This document shows positions 1 to 7,890 of a stretch of DNA of 64,000 nucleotides, one piece after another (the first letter of the stretch is position 1; each line of letters starts with the position of its first letter). The notes beneath the pieces were generated by a model. That model saw only the letters and a program-made list of their open reading frames with translations. It was not told where the DNA came from and searched no databases. The stretch is from NCBI RefSeq assembly GCF_004570875.1, contig NZ_SPQK01000011.1, positions 62,001-126,000 on the forward strand, in the 5' to 3' direction. A program made the position numbers and the translations under genes. The stretch is from Blastococcus sp. CT_GayMR16. Its GTDB lineage: Bacteria; Actinomycetota; Actinomycetes; Mycobacteriales; Geodermatophilaceae.

Positions 1-1130
1 CCTGTCCGGTCGGCGTCGCCACCCAGAACCCGGAGCTGCGCAAGCGGTTCACCGGCACGCCGGAGTTCGTCGTCACCTTCTTCGAGTTCCTGGCCGAGCA
101 GGTGCGCACCTACCTGGCCGAGCTGGGCTTCCGGACGATCGACGAGGCCATCGGCCACGCCGAGCTGCTCGACACCCGCAAGGCGGTCGGGCACTGGAAG
201 GCCGAGGGCCTGGACCTCTCGCCGATGCTGGTCGTGCCCGAGCTGCCCGAGGGGGCGCCGCTGCGCCGCGTGAAGTCCCAGGACCACGGGCTCGACATCG
301 CCCTCGACCAGACCCTGATCCAGCTCTGCGAGGGTGCGCTGCTGGACGCGCGGCCGGTCAGCCTGGAGCTGCCCGTCCGCAACGTCAATCGCACGGTCGG
401 GACGATGCTGGGCTCGATGGTCACCCGTCGCTTCGGCGGGGAGGGTCTGCCCGACGGCACGATCGACCTGACCTTCGGCGGGTCCGCCGGTCAGTCGTTC
501 GGCGCCTTCCTGCCGCGGGGCATCACGATGCGGCTCTACGGGGACGCCAACGACTACGTCGGCAAGGGCCTCTCCGGTGGCCGGATCGTCGTCCGGCCGT
601 CGCGCGAGGCGCCGTTCGCGGCGGAGGACAACGTCATCGCCGGCAACGTCATCGGCTACGGCGCGACCGGGGGCGAGATCTTCCTCCGCGGCCGGGTCGG
701 CGAGCGGTTCTGCGTGCGCAACTCCGGTGCCCTGGCCGTCGTGGAGGGCGTGGGCGACCACGCGCTCGAGTACATGACCGGTGGCCGCGCGGTGATCCTC
801 GGCGCGACCGGGCGGAACATCGCGGCCGGGATGTCGGGCGGCATCGGCTACGTGCTCGAGCTGGCCCGCCACCGGGTGAACTCCGAGATGGTCGACGTCG
901 AGCCGCTGGACGGCGAGTCGGCCCAGTGGCTGCGCGACGTCCTCGTGCGGTACGCCGCCGACACCGAGTCGACGGTGGCGCACGCGCTGCTGGCCGACTG
1001 GGGCCGCTGGTCGGAGCAGTTCAGCGTGATCATCCCGCGCGACTACCGGCGCGCGCTGGACGCCCAGCGGATGGCCGAGGCCAACGGAACAGATGTGGAT
1101 CTCGCCGTGATGGAGGCAGCTCGTGGCTGA
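1..1130 (+). CDS. gltB: Glutamate synthase large subunit, C-terminal part (5' end outside window)
   Basis: The open frame runs from base 3 to the TGA at 1128-1130 with no start in the window, so this is the last 375 residues of a protein of about 1500. It begins with the family motif CPVGVATQ, the end of the FMN/3Fe-4S synthase domain. It then enters the C-terminal right-handed beta-helix (GXGXG domain), visible as repeated glycine motifs such as [23 protein letters not shown] and [11 protein letters not shown]. GltB makes two glutamates from glutamine and 2-oxoglutarate in the cytoplasm, with electrons delivered by GltD, which is encoded next. The start at base 102 is internal. Identification is secure from motif and neighbour. 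Confidence 0.97.
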   Translation, partial: CPVGVATQNPELRKRFTGTPEFVVTFFEFLAEQVRTYLAELGFRTIDEAIGHAELLDTRKAVGHWKAEGLDLSPMLVVPELPEGAPLRRVKSQDHGLDIALDQTLIQLCEGALLDARPVSLELPVRNVNRTVGTMLGSMVTRRFGGEGLPDGTIDLTFGGSAGQSFGAFLPRGITMRLYGDANDYVGKGLSGGRIVVRPSREAPFAAEDNVIAGNVIGYGATGGEIFLRGRVGERFCVRNSGALAVVEGVGDHALEYMTGGRAVILGATGRNIAAGMSGGIGYVLELARHRVNSEMVDVEPLDGESAQWLRDVLVRYAADTESTVAHALLADWGRWSEQFSVIIPRDYRRALDAQRMAEANGTDVDLAVMEAARG

Positions 1131-1194
1131 CACGCGGCACCCGACCGAACGGCTCACGGAGCTCGCGCAGAAGGAGGCAGCTCGTGGCTGACAC
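1112..1194 (+). repeat. 22-bp direct repeat duplicating the gltD translation start region
   Basis: The same 22 bases (starting GGAGGCAGCTCGTGGCTGAC) occur at 1112-1133 and 1173-1194, 61 bp apart. Each copy carries a GGAGG-like site and GTGGCTGAC. The first copy holds the gltB stop. The second holds the real gltD start at 1184. The upstream GTG (1123) opens a 22-codon frame that stops at 1191, and it is out of frame with gltD. Confidence 0.85.
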
Positions 1195-2683
1195 CACTGG
1201 ATTCCTGAAGTTCGACCGCGAGCTGCCGCCGCGCCGTCCCGTCGAGGTCCGGATCCGGGACTGGAAGGACGTCTACGTCGCCCGGCAGAACGGCGAGGAC
1301 CCGCTGTTCCCGACGGCCGAGGTGCGCAAGCAGGCTGCCCGTTGCATGGACTGCGGCATCCCGTTCTGCCACCACGCGTGCCCCGTGGCCAACCTGATCC
1401 CGGAGTGGAACGACCTCGCCCGCCGGGACGACTGGCACGACGCGATCGAGCGGCTGCACTCGACGAACAACTTCCCGGAGTTCACCGGGAAGCTCTGCCC
1501 TGCTCCGTGCGAGGGCTCCTGCGTGCTGAACCTGCAGGAGGCGCCCGTCACGATCAAGCAGATCGAGTGGGAGATCATCGACCGCGCCTACGACGAGGGC
1601 TGGGTCGAGCCGCAGACCCCGACCGAGCGGACCGGCCGGAAAGTCGCCGTCGTCGGCTCCGGGCCCGCCGGGCTCGCGGCTGCCCAGCAGCTCACCCGCG
1701 CCGGGCACGACGTCACCGTCTACGAGCGGGCCGACCGCATCGGTGGCCTGCTCCGCTACGGGATCCCCGAGTTCAAGATGGAGAAGGCCGTGCTCGACCG
1801 GCGGCTGGACCAGATGCGCGCCGAGGGCACGCGCTTCGTCACCGGCGTCGACGTCGGCGGCAGCAAGGACGGCGACCTGTCGGCCGAGCAGCTGCGGGCG
1901 GACTTCGAGGCCGTCGTCCTCGCCGGGGGTGCGACCGTCGGCCGTGACCTGCCCGCTCCGGGCCGCGACCTCACGGGCATCCACCTGGCCATGGAGTACC
2001 TGCCCTACGGCAACCTCCAGGCGCTGGGCGAGCTCGACGACCCGCCGATCAACGCGCGCGGCCAGCACGTCGTGATCATCGGTGGGGGCGACACCGGCGC
2101 CGACTGCCTCGGCACCGCGCACCGGCAGGGCGCCGCCTCGGTGACCCAGCTGGAGATCATGCCGACGCCGCCGGACCGCCGGGCCGAGACCAACCCGTGG
2201 CCCACCTACCCGATGATCATGCGCGTCTCCAGCGCGCACGAGGAGGGTGGCGAGCGGCTCTACTCGGTCAACACCGAGCGCTTCCTCGGTCATGAGGAGG
2301 GCCCCGCCCACGGCCGGGTGCGGGCGCTGCTCCTGCACGAGGTCGAGATGGTCGAGGGGCGCTTCACCAAGATCGAGGGCACCGAGCGCGAGGTCCCGGC
2401 CGACCTGGTCTTCCTGGCCATGGGCTTCACCGGGGCTCAGCGCGAGGGCCTGATCGACGCACTCGGCGTGCAGGTCGACGGGCGCGGCAACGTGGCGCGC
2501 GACGAGCAGTTCATGTCCACCGAGCCGGGCGTCTTCGTGGCCGGCGACATCGGCCGCGGGCAGTCGCTGATCGTCTGGGCGATCGCGGAGGGGCGCGCGG
2601 CGGCCGCTGCGGCGGACACCTTCCTGACCGGCGGTTCCGACCTGCCGCGGCCCGTCGCACCGACGGCGGTCGCGCTCCGCTAG
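1184..2683 (+). CDS. gltD: Glutamate synthase small subunit (NADPH-dependent)
   Basis: A 499-residue protein of normal length for the family. An N-terminal cysteine cluster (CMDCGIPFCHHAC, about residues 54-66) ligands the 4Fe-4S centres. A first dinucleotide fold (VVGSGPAGLAAA, near 155) binds FAD, and a second (IIGGGDTGADC, near 298) binds NADPH. The subunit oxidises NADPH and passes electrons to GltB. The GTG at 1184 is chosen because it follows AAGGAGG at 1171-1177 and gives the usual N-terminus; the frame stays open further upstream inside gltB, but that sequence is the gltB shadow. The gap to gltB is 53 bp, so the two form an operon. Confidence 0.96.
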   Translation: MADTTGFLKFDRELPPRRPVEVRIRDWKDVYVARQNGEDPLFPTAEVRKQAARCMDCGIPFCHHACPVANLIPEWNDLARRDDWHDAIERLHSTNNFPEFTGKLCPAPCEGSCVLNLQEAPVTIKQIEWEIIDRAYDEGWVEPQTPTERTGRKVAVVGSGPAGLAAAQQLTRAGHDVTVYERADRIGGLLRYGIPEFKMEKAVLDRRLDQMRAEGTRFVTGVDVGGSKDGDLSAEQLRADFEAVVLAGGATVGRDLPAPGRDLTGIHLAMEYLPYGNLQALGELDDPPINARGQHVVIIGGGDTGADCLGTAHRQGAASVTQLEIMPTPPDRRAETNPWPTYPMIMRVSSAHEEGGERLYSVNTERFLGHEEGPAHGRVRALLLHEVEMVEGRFTKIEGTEREVPADLVFLAMGFTGAQREGLIDALGVQVDGRGNVARDEQFMSTEPGVFVAGDIGRGQSLIVWAIAEGRAAAAAADTFLTGGSDLPRPVAPTAVALR

Positions 2684-2686
2684 GAG

Positions 2687-2742
2687 AAGGACCCCGTCCT
2701 CCTCACCCCTCGCAGGCTCGGGGCGAGCCTCTGGACGGGGCC
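2687..2742 (+). repeat. Family-1 hairpin repeat, copy A
   Basis: Begins AAGGACC three bases after the gltD stop. The outer stem is CCCCGTCC/GGACGGGG around a loop with CACCCCTCGCAGGCTCGG. It matches the copies at 5081, 32905 (inverted) and 36976 in layout and loop sequence, while the stem bases differ in a paired way. It probably acts as a terminator-like structure for gltBD; there is no T-run. Confidence 0.75.
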
Positions 2743-2791
2743 GGGCGGGGCGCGTCGGCCAGAAGTTCGGCTGCCCATTAGCGTTATCGCC

Positions 2792-4210
2792 ATGTCCCGC
2801 CGCGCCAAGATCGTCTGCACCCTCGGGCCGGCGACCAGCTCCCTCGAGCAGGTCACCGCCCTCGTCGAGTCCGGGATGGACGTGGCCCGGCTGAACTTCA
2901 GCCACGGGGCGCACGCCCACCACGCCACCGCCTACGAGCGGGTCCGGGCCGCCTCCGACAGCACCGGCCACGCGGTCGCCGTCCTGGCCGACCTGCAGGG
3001 GCCGAAGATCCGGCTCGGCACTTTCGCCGACGGCCCGGTCACCTGGGCGACCGGCGCCCAGGTCTGCATCACCGTCGAGGACGTGCCCGGCACCGCCGAG
3101 CGGGTGTCCACCACCTACAAGGGCCTGGCCGACGACGTCGTCGTCGGCGACCGGCTGCTCGTGGACGACGGGAAGCTCGCCCTGACGGTGGTCCGCGTCG
3201 AGGGTCCCGACGTGTTCTGCCTGGTCGTCGAGGGCGGGGAGGTGTCCAACAACAAGGGGCTGTCCCTGCCCGGCGTCGCGGTCAGCGTGCCCGCCCTCTC
3301 GGACAAGGACGAGGAGGATCTCCGCTTCGCGCTGCACCTCGGCGTGGACTTCATCGCGCTGTCCTTCGTCCGCTCCGCCGATGACGCCGAACTCGTCCGC
3401 GACATCATGCGGCAGGAGGACATCTACGTCCCCGTCATCGCGAAGCTGGAGAAGCCCGAGGCGGTCGAGAACCTCGAGGCCATCGTCGAGGCGTTCGACG
3501 CGATCATGGTGGCCCGCGGTGACCTCGGGGTGGAGCTGGCACTGGAGCAGGTGCCGCTGGTGCAGAAGCGCGCGATCCAGGCAGCCCGCGAGCGGAACAA
3601 GCCGGTCATCGTGGCCACCCAGATGCTCGAGTCGATGATCACGAACTCCCGGCCCACCCGCGCCGAGGCCTCCGACGTCGCCAACGCCGTCCTGGACGGC
3701 GCCGACGCGGTGATGCTGTCGGGGGAGACGTCGGTGGGTGCGCACCCGGTCGGCGCCGTCCGGACGATGGAACGGATCATCGACGCGGTCGAGAGCGACA
3801 CCACCATCTCCGTGCCGGACGTCGTGCGCCGGTCGCGGTCTCGCTCTGGTGCGATCGTTCGGGCTGCCAAGGACGTGGGCGAGGCGCTCGAGGTCAAGGC
3901 GCTGGCCACCTTCACGCAGACCGGCGAGACCGCCAAGCGGCTGGCCGCGCTGCACCCGCGCCAGCCCCTGCTGGCCTTCACCGTCGACGCCCGCGTGCGC
4001 AGCCAGCTGGCGCTGTCGTGGGGCGTGGAGACGTTCCTGGTGCCCTCCGTGGAGCACACCGACGACATGGTGGCGCAGGTCGACTTCTCGCTGCTGTCGA
4101 TCGGCCGGCTCAAGGTCGGCGACCGGGTCGTGGTCGTGGCCGGCAGCCCGCCCAACACCGTCGGGTCCACGAACCTCATCCGCGTGCACGAGGTGGGCAC
4201 CGACTCGTGA
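2792..4210 (+). CDS. pyk: Pyruvate kinase
   Basis: 472 residues, the standard length. It transfers phosphate from phosphoenolpyruvate to ADP in the last step of glycolysis. Visible motifs are the N-terminal KIVCTLGP strand, RLNFSHG (substrate/K+ site), GPKIRLG, the catalytic lysine region VIAKLEKPEAVENL and the Mg-binding signature end MLSGETSVGAHP. The remaining C-terminal part forms the usual alpha/beta domain. The ATG at 2792 gives MSRRAKIVCTLGP, matching the family. The stop overlaps the thioesterase start (GTGA at 4207-4210), so the two are probably co-transcribed, as pykA and tesB1 are adjacent in mycobacteria. Confidence 0.97.
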   Translation: MSRRAKIVCTLGPATSSLEQVTALVESGMDVARLNFSHGAHAHHATAYERVRAASDSTGHAVAVLADLQGPKIRLGTFADGPVTWATGAQVCITVEDVPGTAERVSTTYKGLADDVVVGDRLLVDDGKLALTVVRVEGPDVFCLVVEGGEVSNNKGLSLPGVAVSVPALSDKDEEDLRFALHLGVDFIALSFVRSADDAELVRDIMRQEDIYVPVIAKLEKPEAVENLEAIVEAFDAIMVARGDLGVELALEQVPLVQKRAIQAARERNKPVIVATQMLESMITNSRPTRAEASDVANAVLDGADAVMLSGETSVGAHPVGAVRTMERIIDAVESDTTISVPDVVRRSRSRSGAIVRAAKDVGEALEVKALATFTQTGETAKRLAALHPRQPLLAFTVDARVRSQLALSWGVETFLVPSVEHTDDMVAQVDFSLLSIGRLKVGDRVVVVAGSPPNTVGSTNLIRVHEVGTDS

Positions 4211-5082
4211 GCGAGGGTGACAACCAGGCTGCGGCGCTGATGTGGGTGCTCGGGCTGGAGGAGCGCGACATCGACCTCTTCGTCGGGCAGACGCCGGAGA
4301 CCCGCACGCAGCGCATCTTCGGTGGGCAGGTCGCCGGGCAGGCGCTGATGGCCGCCTCCAGGACCCTGCCCGAGGAGCGCAGCGTGCACTCGCTGCACGC
4401 CTACTTCCTCCGCCCCGGTGACCCGACCGAGGAGATCCGCTACGCCGTCGACCGGATCCGGGACGGGCGCACGTTCAGCACGCGCCGGGTGCTCGCGATG
4501 CAGCGCCGCAACGGTGCCGACGTCGCGATCTTCGCCCTGACCGCGGATGCGTCGGCGGGGGAGCAGCCGGTCGTCGAGCACTCGCTGCCGATCCCCGACG
4601 TGCCACGGCCGGAGGAGCTGCCGTCACTGCAGGAGCTCGTCGCGCCCTACGGGAAGCGGGCGGCCGTGGCCATGTCGATCAGCCGGGCGGTTGAGCAGCG
4701 ACTGCTCGAGGACCCGTTCGACCGCCGACCGAAGAGCCCGCCGGACACCAGCTCCTGGGCGTGGATGCGGGTCGCGGGGCGCCTGCCGCCGGAGCAGGCG
4801 GTGCACCGCGCGGCGCTGACCTTCGTCAGCGACCTCTCGCTCCTGTCGGCGGGTCTGGCGCGGATCGGCGGCGGCCTGGGTGGGGACTACGCCGGCTCGA
4901 GCCTCGACCACGCCGTGTGGTTTCACCAGCCGGTCCGCGCCGACGAGTGGTTCCTCTACCAGATCGACAGCCCCGCGGCGTCGGCCGGCCGTGCGCTCTG
5001 CTTCGGCCAGATCTGGGCGGCCGACGGCACCCACGTGGCCACGGTCGCCCAGCAGGGCCTCATCCGGCCGATGTCGGCGTAA
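4207..5082 (+). CDS. tesB: Acyl-CoA thioesterase II (TesB family)
   Basis: 291 residues forming a double hotdog fold. It hydrolyses acyl-CoA to free fatty acid and CoA in the cytoplasm. Family marks are RIFGGQVAGQAL near residue 37, HSLHAYFLRPGDP near 60, FSTRRVLAMQ, and SLDHAVWFHQPVRADEW near 237 with the conserved Asp of the active site. The GTG at 4207 is chosen because it overlaps the pyk stop by four bases and yields a normal N-terminus. The TAA stop at 5080 runs directly into repeat copy B. Pairing with pyk is conserved in actinobacteria. Confidence 0.94.
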   Translation: MSEGDNQAAALMWVLGLEERDIDLFVGQTPETRTQRIFGGQVAGQALMAASRTLPEERSVHSLHAYFLRPGDPTEEIRYAVDRIRDGRTFSTRRVLAMQRRNGADVAIFALTADASAGEQPVVEHSLPIPDVPRPEELPSLQELVAPYGKRAAVAMSISRAVEQRLLEDPFDRRPKSPPDTSSWAWMRVAGRLPPEQAVHRAALTFVSDLSLLSAGLARIGGGLGGDYAGSSLDHAVWFHQPVRADEWFLYQIDSPAASAGRALCFGQIWAADGTHVATVAQQGLIRPMSA

Positions 5083-5137
5083 GGACCCCTCTGCCCCCAC
5101 CGCTCACAAGCTCGCGGCGGGCCCCTGCAGAGGGGCC
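5081..5137 (+). repeat. Family-1 hairpin repeat, copy B
   Basis: Starts inside the TAA stop of tesB (AAGGACC). The outer stem is CCCCTCTGC/GCAGAGGGG, with the loop core CCACCGCTCACAAGCTCGCG. Read on the minus strand, its second half encodes the last dozen residues and the stop of the PLP decarboxylase. It sits between convergent genes and could terminate both. Confidence 0.8.
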
Positions 5138-6720
5138 GGGATCGCGTGATCGGCGGAGCGTGCCTGCTCCGCAGCACGCTCCTGCTCCGCGGCGGCTCGG
5201 GCCTGCTCCGCAGCTGCGCGGTCGCGCTCCTCCTCGGCGGCGTGTTCGGCGGCCGCAGCGGCGAAGTCGGCGGCCAGCCAGTCGTGGCCCTCGCTGAGCA
5301 GCGCCCACACCCGCTCGACGTGCGCCCGGGTCGTGGCCGGCGAGCCGATGGCGACCCGCAGCACCGCCGTCCCGCCGACGTTCGTGTGGGTCAGGAACAC
5401 CTCGCCGCCGTCGTTAAGCCGCTCCAGGAGCGTCATCGTCGCGACGTCGGCGTCCACGTCGTCCGCCCAGACGGGGCGAAGGCAGACGAGCGACAGCGGG
5501 TGTGCGGTGGCCACCTCGAACCGCCCGTCGGCTGCGGCCCAGCCCGCCAGTTCCTGGGCCAGGGCGACGTGCGAGCGGATGTGGGCCCGCAGGCCCTCGG
5601 CGCCGTACCACCGCAGGACGAACCACAGCTTGAGGGCGCGGAACCGGCGGCCGAGCGGGATCTGCCAGTCGCGGAAGTCGACGACGGCCCCGGCGTCCGT
5701 GGCGGCGTTGCGCAGGTACTCCGGGAGGATCGACAGCGCTCCGGTGAGCGCGGCGCGGTCAGCGACCCAGAAGAGCGTCGCGTCGAAGCCGGTGAGCAGC
5801 CACTTGTGCGCGTCGGTCGTGTAGCTGTCGGCCCACTCGACGCCGGCCTGCAGTTCGCGGAGCTCGGGGACGACGGCGCTGACGCCGGCATAGGCCGCGT
5901 CGACGTGCAGCCAGACCCCGTACTTCTGGCAGATCGGGCCGAGCTCGGCCAGCGGGTCGACCGCGGTCGTCGACGTCGTCCCGACCGTGGCGCAGACCAG
6001 CACCGGCGTGTAGCCGCGGGCGACGTCCCGCTCGAGCCGGGCGGCGAGTGCCGCCGGGCGCATCGCCAGGTCGCCGTCCACCTCGACGACGCGGACGGCG
6101 TCGGTGCCCAGGCCCGCGATCCGCACGGCCTTCTCCATCGACGAGTGCGTCTCCGAGGAGACGTAGACCGTCGCCCGGTCGGGATCGACGCCCTGGCGGA
6201 GCGACGCGCCCGTGCTGGACCGGTGCAGGGCGGCCAGCAGGGCCACCAGGTTGGCGCCGGAGCTGGAGTCCTGGACGACGCCGCCGCCGGGTCCGTCGGA
6301 GCGGAAGGACGCCGGGAGGCCCAAGAGGTCGGCCAGCCAGTCCATGACGTGCTGCTCGAGCTCGGTGGCCGCGGGGCTGGTCACCCACGACATCCCCTGG
6401 ACCCCGAGCCCGGCGGAGACGAGGTCGCCGAGCACCGACGGCCCGGAGGTGTTCGCGGGGAAGTAGCCGAAGAAGCCGGGGTGCTGCCAGTGCGTGACGC
6501 CCGGGAGCACGACCCGGTCGAGGTCGGCGAGGACGGCGGAGAACGGCTCGCCCTGCTCCGGGGGAGCAGCCGGCAGGGAGGCACGGACCTCGCCGGGGGA
6601 GACCTGCGAGCGCACCGGAAGCGACCCGATCCGGGTCCAGTAGTCGGCGATCCAGTCGACGACCTCGTGCCCGTGCTGCCGGAACTGCTCGGGCGTCATG
6701 TGCGGAACAGGCTCGGTCAC
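5104..6720 (-). CDS. Pyridoxal-phosphate-dependent aromatic-L-amino-acid type decarboxylase
   Basis: About 538 residues, group II PLP decarboxylase fold. The PLP lysine lies in TDAHKWLLTGFDATLF. Other marks are HWQHPGFFGYFPAN near the N-terminus, SSGANLVALLAA, VYVSSETHSSMEKA and HVDAAYAGV. The family removes CO2 from aromatic amino acids (Trp, Tyr, Phe); the substrate here cannot be read. The C-terminus is an Ala/Glu/Arg-rich helical tail (AAAEQARAAAEQERAAEQ) followed by residues encoded by repeat copy B, so the terminal tail looks acquired. Start: the GTG at 6720 is preferred over longer options because the family begins near TPEQFRQHG; the ATG at 6699 is the alternative. No clear ribosome site is seen. 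Confidence 0.85.
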   Translation of the reverse strand: MTEPVPHMTPEQFRQHGHEVVDWIADYWTRIGSLPVRSQVSPGEVRASLPAAPPEQGEPFSAVLADLDRVVLPGVTHWQHPGFFGYFPANTSGPSVLGDLVSAGLGVQGMSWVTSPAATELEQHVMDWLADLLGLPASFRSDGPGGGVVQDSSSGANLVALLAALHRSSTGASLRQGVDPDRATVYVSSETHSSMEKAVRIAGLGTDAVRVVEVDGDLAMRPAALAARLERDVARGYTPVLVCATVGTTSTTAVDPLAELGPICQKYGVWLHVDAAYAGVSAVVPELRELQAGVEWADSYTTDAHKWLLTGFDATLFWVADRAALTGALSILPEYLRNAATDAGAVVDFRDWQIPLGRRFRALKLWFVLRWYGAEGLRAHIRSHVALAQELAGWAAADGRFEVATAHPLSLVCLRPVWADDVDADVATMTLLERLNDGGEVFLTHTNVGGTAVLRVAIGSPATTRAHVERVWALLSEGHDWLAADFAAAAAEHAAEEERDRAAAEQARAAAEQERAAEQARSADHAIPAPLQGPAASL

Positions 6721-6844
6721 GAGGGACACCGTATTGGGGGAAGCCACGGCGCAGCCGGGTGGACCAGGCGCGGGGGCCCGGAGGGTCTCCCGGCGGGGAC
6801 ACGAGTGGGGCTCAACGCAGCTGGGGAACGCCTCCTGGCCGCGG

Positions 6845-6897
6845 TGCGGTCCGGAGGACCGCAATGTGATGGCCGCGGTGTCGTCCGGAGGACGACA
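6845..6897 (-). terminator. Two tandem hairpins downstream of tRNA-Leu
   Basis: Perfect 8-bp stems with a 3-nt loop at 6845-6863 (TGCGGTCC GGA GGACCGCA) and 6879-6897 (TGTCGTCC GGA GGACGACA). They share the core TCCGGAGGA, but the outer stem bases differ in compensating pairs. On the minus strand they start 11 nt after the tRNA 3' end, so they are likely tandem transcript-end structures for tRNA-Leu. Confidence 0.6.
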
Positions 6898-6907
6898 AAT
6901 TACGCAG

Positions 6908-6981
6908 TGCCCCCGGTGCGACTCGAACGCACACTGCGCGGGTTTTGAATCCGCTCCCTCTGCCGATTGGGGTACGGGGGC
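6908..6981 (-). tRNA. leuX: tRNA-Leu (CAA), short variable loop
   Basis: A 74-nt cloverleaf on the minus strand: acceptor GCCCCCG/CGGGGGC plus A, T-loop TTCGAGT, anticodon loop TTCAAAA (anticodon CAA). The anticodon stem closes with an A-C mismatch. Leucine tRNAs normally have a long variable arm; this one is class I in length. A similar 74-nt leuX beside the Rv1626 orthologue is what I recall from mycobacteria, so the context fits. CCA is not encoded. Confidence 0.9.
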
Positions 6982-7045
6982 GAGCCGGAGTGACCGGCTG
7001 CCGCCCGAGCAGCCTAGCGGGGAGGTGCGGTGGCGCCGACGTCGC

Positions 7046-7051
7046 TAGGCT
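7046..7051 (+). promoter_or_regulatory. -10 hexamer TAGGCT for the ANTAR regulator, leaderless
   Basis: TAGGCT is followed by 7 nt and then the GTG start at 7059. This spacing places the transcription start at or next to the start codon. No Shine-Dalgarno site is present. Confidence 0.65.
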
Positions 7052-7058
7052 CCCGCTC

Positions 7059-7658
7059 GTGAGCAGCGAGACGATCCGGGTCCTCATCGCCGAGGACGAG
7101 GCGCTCATCCGCCTCGACCTCAAGGAAATGCTCGAAGAGGAGGGGTACTCCGTCGTCGCCGAGGTCGGTGACGGTCAGCAGGCCGTCGACCGGGCGAAGG
7201 AACTCAATCCCGACCTCGTCATCCTGGACATCCAGATGCCGGTCCTCGACGGGCTGTCGGCCGCCGAGCAGATCGCCACCGAGCGGATCGCCCCGGTCAT
7301 CGTGCTGACCGCCTTCAGCCAGCGCGAGCTGGTCGAGCGGGCGCGCGACGCCGGTGCGATGGCCTACCTGGTGAAGCCGTTCTCCAAGAACGACCTCGTG
7401 CCGGCGATCGAGGTCGCCCGCGCCCGCTTCGCGGAGATGACGGCCCTGGACGGCGAGGTGCGCACCCTCGAGGAGCGCCTGGAGACCCGAAAGATCGTCG
7501 AGAAGGCCAAGGGCCGGCTCATGGAGGATCAGGGCATCACCGAGGCCGAGGCGTTCCGCTGGATCCAGCGGACGGCGATGAACCAGCGCACGTCCATGAA
7601 AGCCCTGGCGCAGTCGATCCTCGAGCCCGACGGCGCGGCCGAGGGCACCTCCGCCTGA
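7059..7658 (+). CDS. pdtaR: ANTAR-domain response regulator (PdtaR / Rv1626 type)
   Basis: 199 residues. The receiver domain spans residues 6-120, with acidic pocket E12-D13, phospho-acceptor D57 in VILDIQMP and the conserved lysine in YLVKPFS. A coiled linker follows, then a C-terminal ANTAR domain (about 135-190, KAKGRLMEDQGITEAEAFRWIQRTA region) that binds paired RNA hairpins and works by antitermination. No sensor kinase lies beside it; in mycobacteria the partner PdtaS is encoded elsewhere. The GTG at 7059 is preferred over upstream in-frame starts because those would run through tRNA-Leu and because a -10 box sits 7 nt upstream. Confidence 0.93.
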   Translation: MSSETIRVLIAEDEALIRLDLKEMLEEEGYSVVAEVGDGQQAVDRAKELNPDLVILDIQMPVLDGLSAAEQIATERIAPVIVLTAFSQRELVERARDAGAMAYLVKPFSKNDLVPAIEVARARFAEMTALDGEVRTLEERLETRKIVEKAKGRLMEDQGITEAEAFRWIQRTAMNQRTSMKALAQSILEPDGAAEGTSA

Positions 7659-7890
7659 GCCTCCGCCGGGGCGCCCTCGACGGATCCGAGGCGGGTCCAC
7701 GGCGGCGATGACGGGGGCAAATCACCGGATTTTCGGCCTGATGACGCCAGATGGCCAGGTCACGACCTAATCACAGTGTGCGAGACGGTGGCTCCGGGTC
7801 CCGACCCAGCGGCTACGTTTCAGCGCACTGATGGGGCTCCGTCGGCATCTGCCTGGCGGGGCCGCGGAGCGAGGACTGGGAGTCTTGTTT

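Noticed and set aside
1154-4189. A 1011-codon open frame on the minus strand opposite gltD and pyk
   Set aside because: It is a mirror of two well-identified genes in a GC-rich genome; the composition is rich in His, Arg, Gly and Asp with no recognisable domain.
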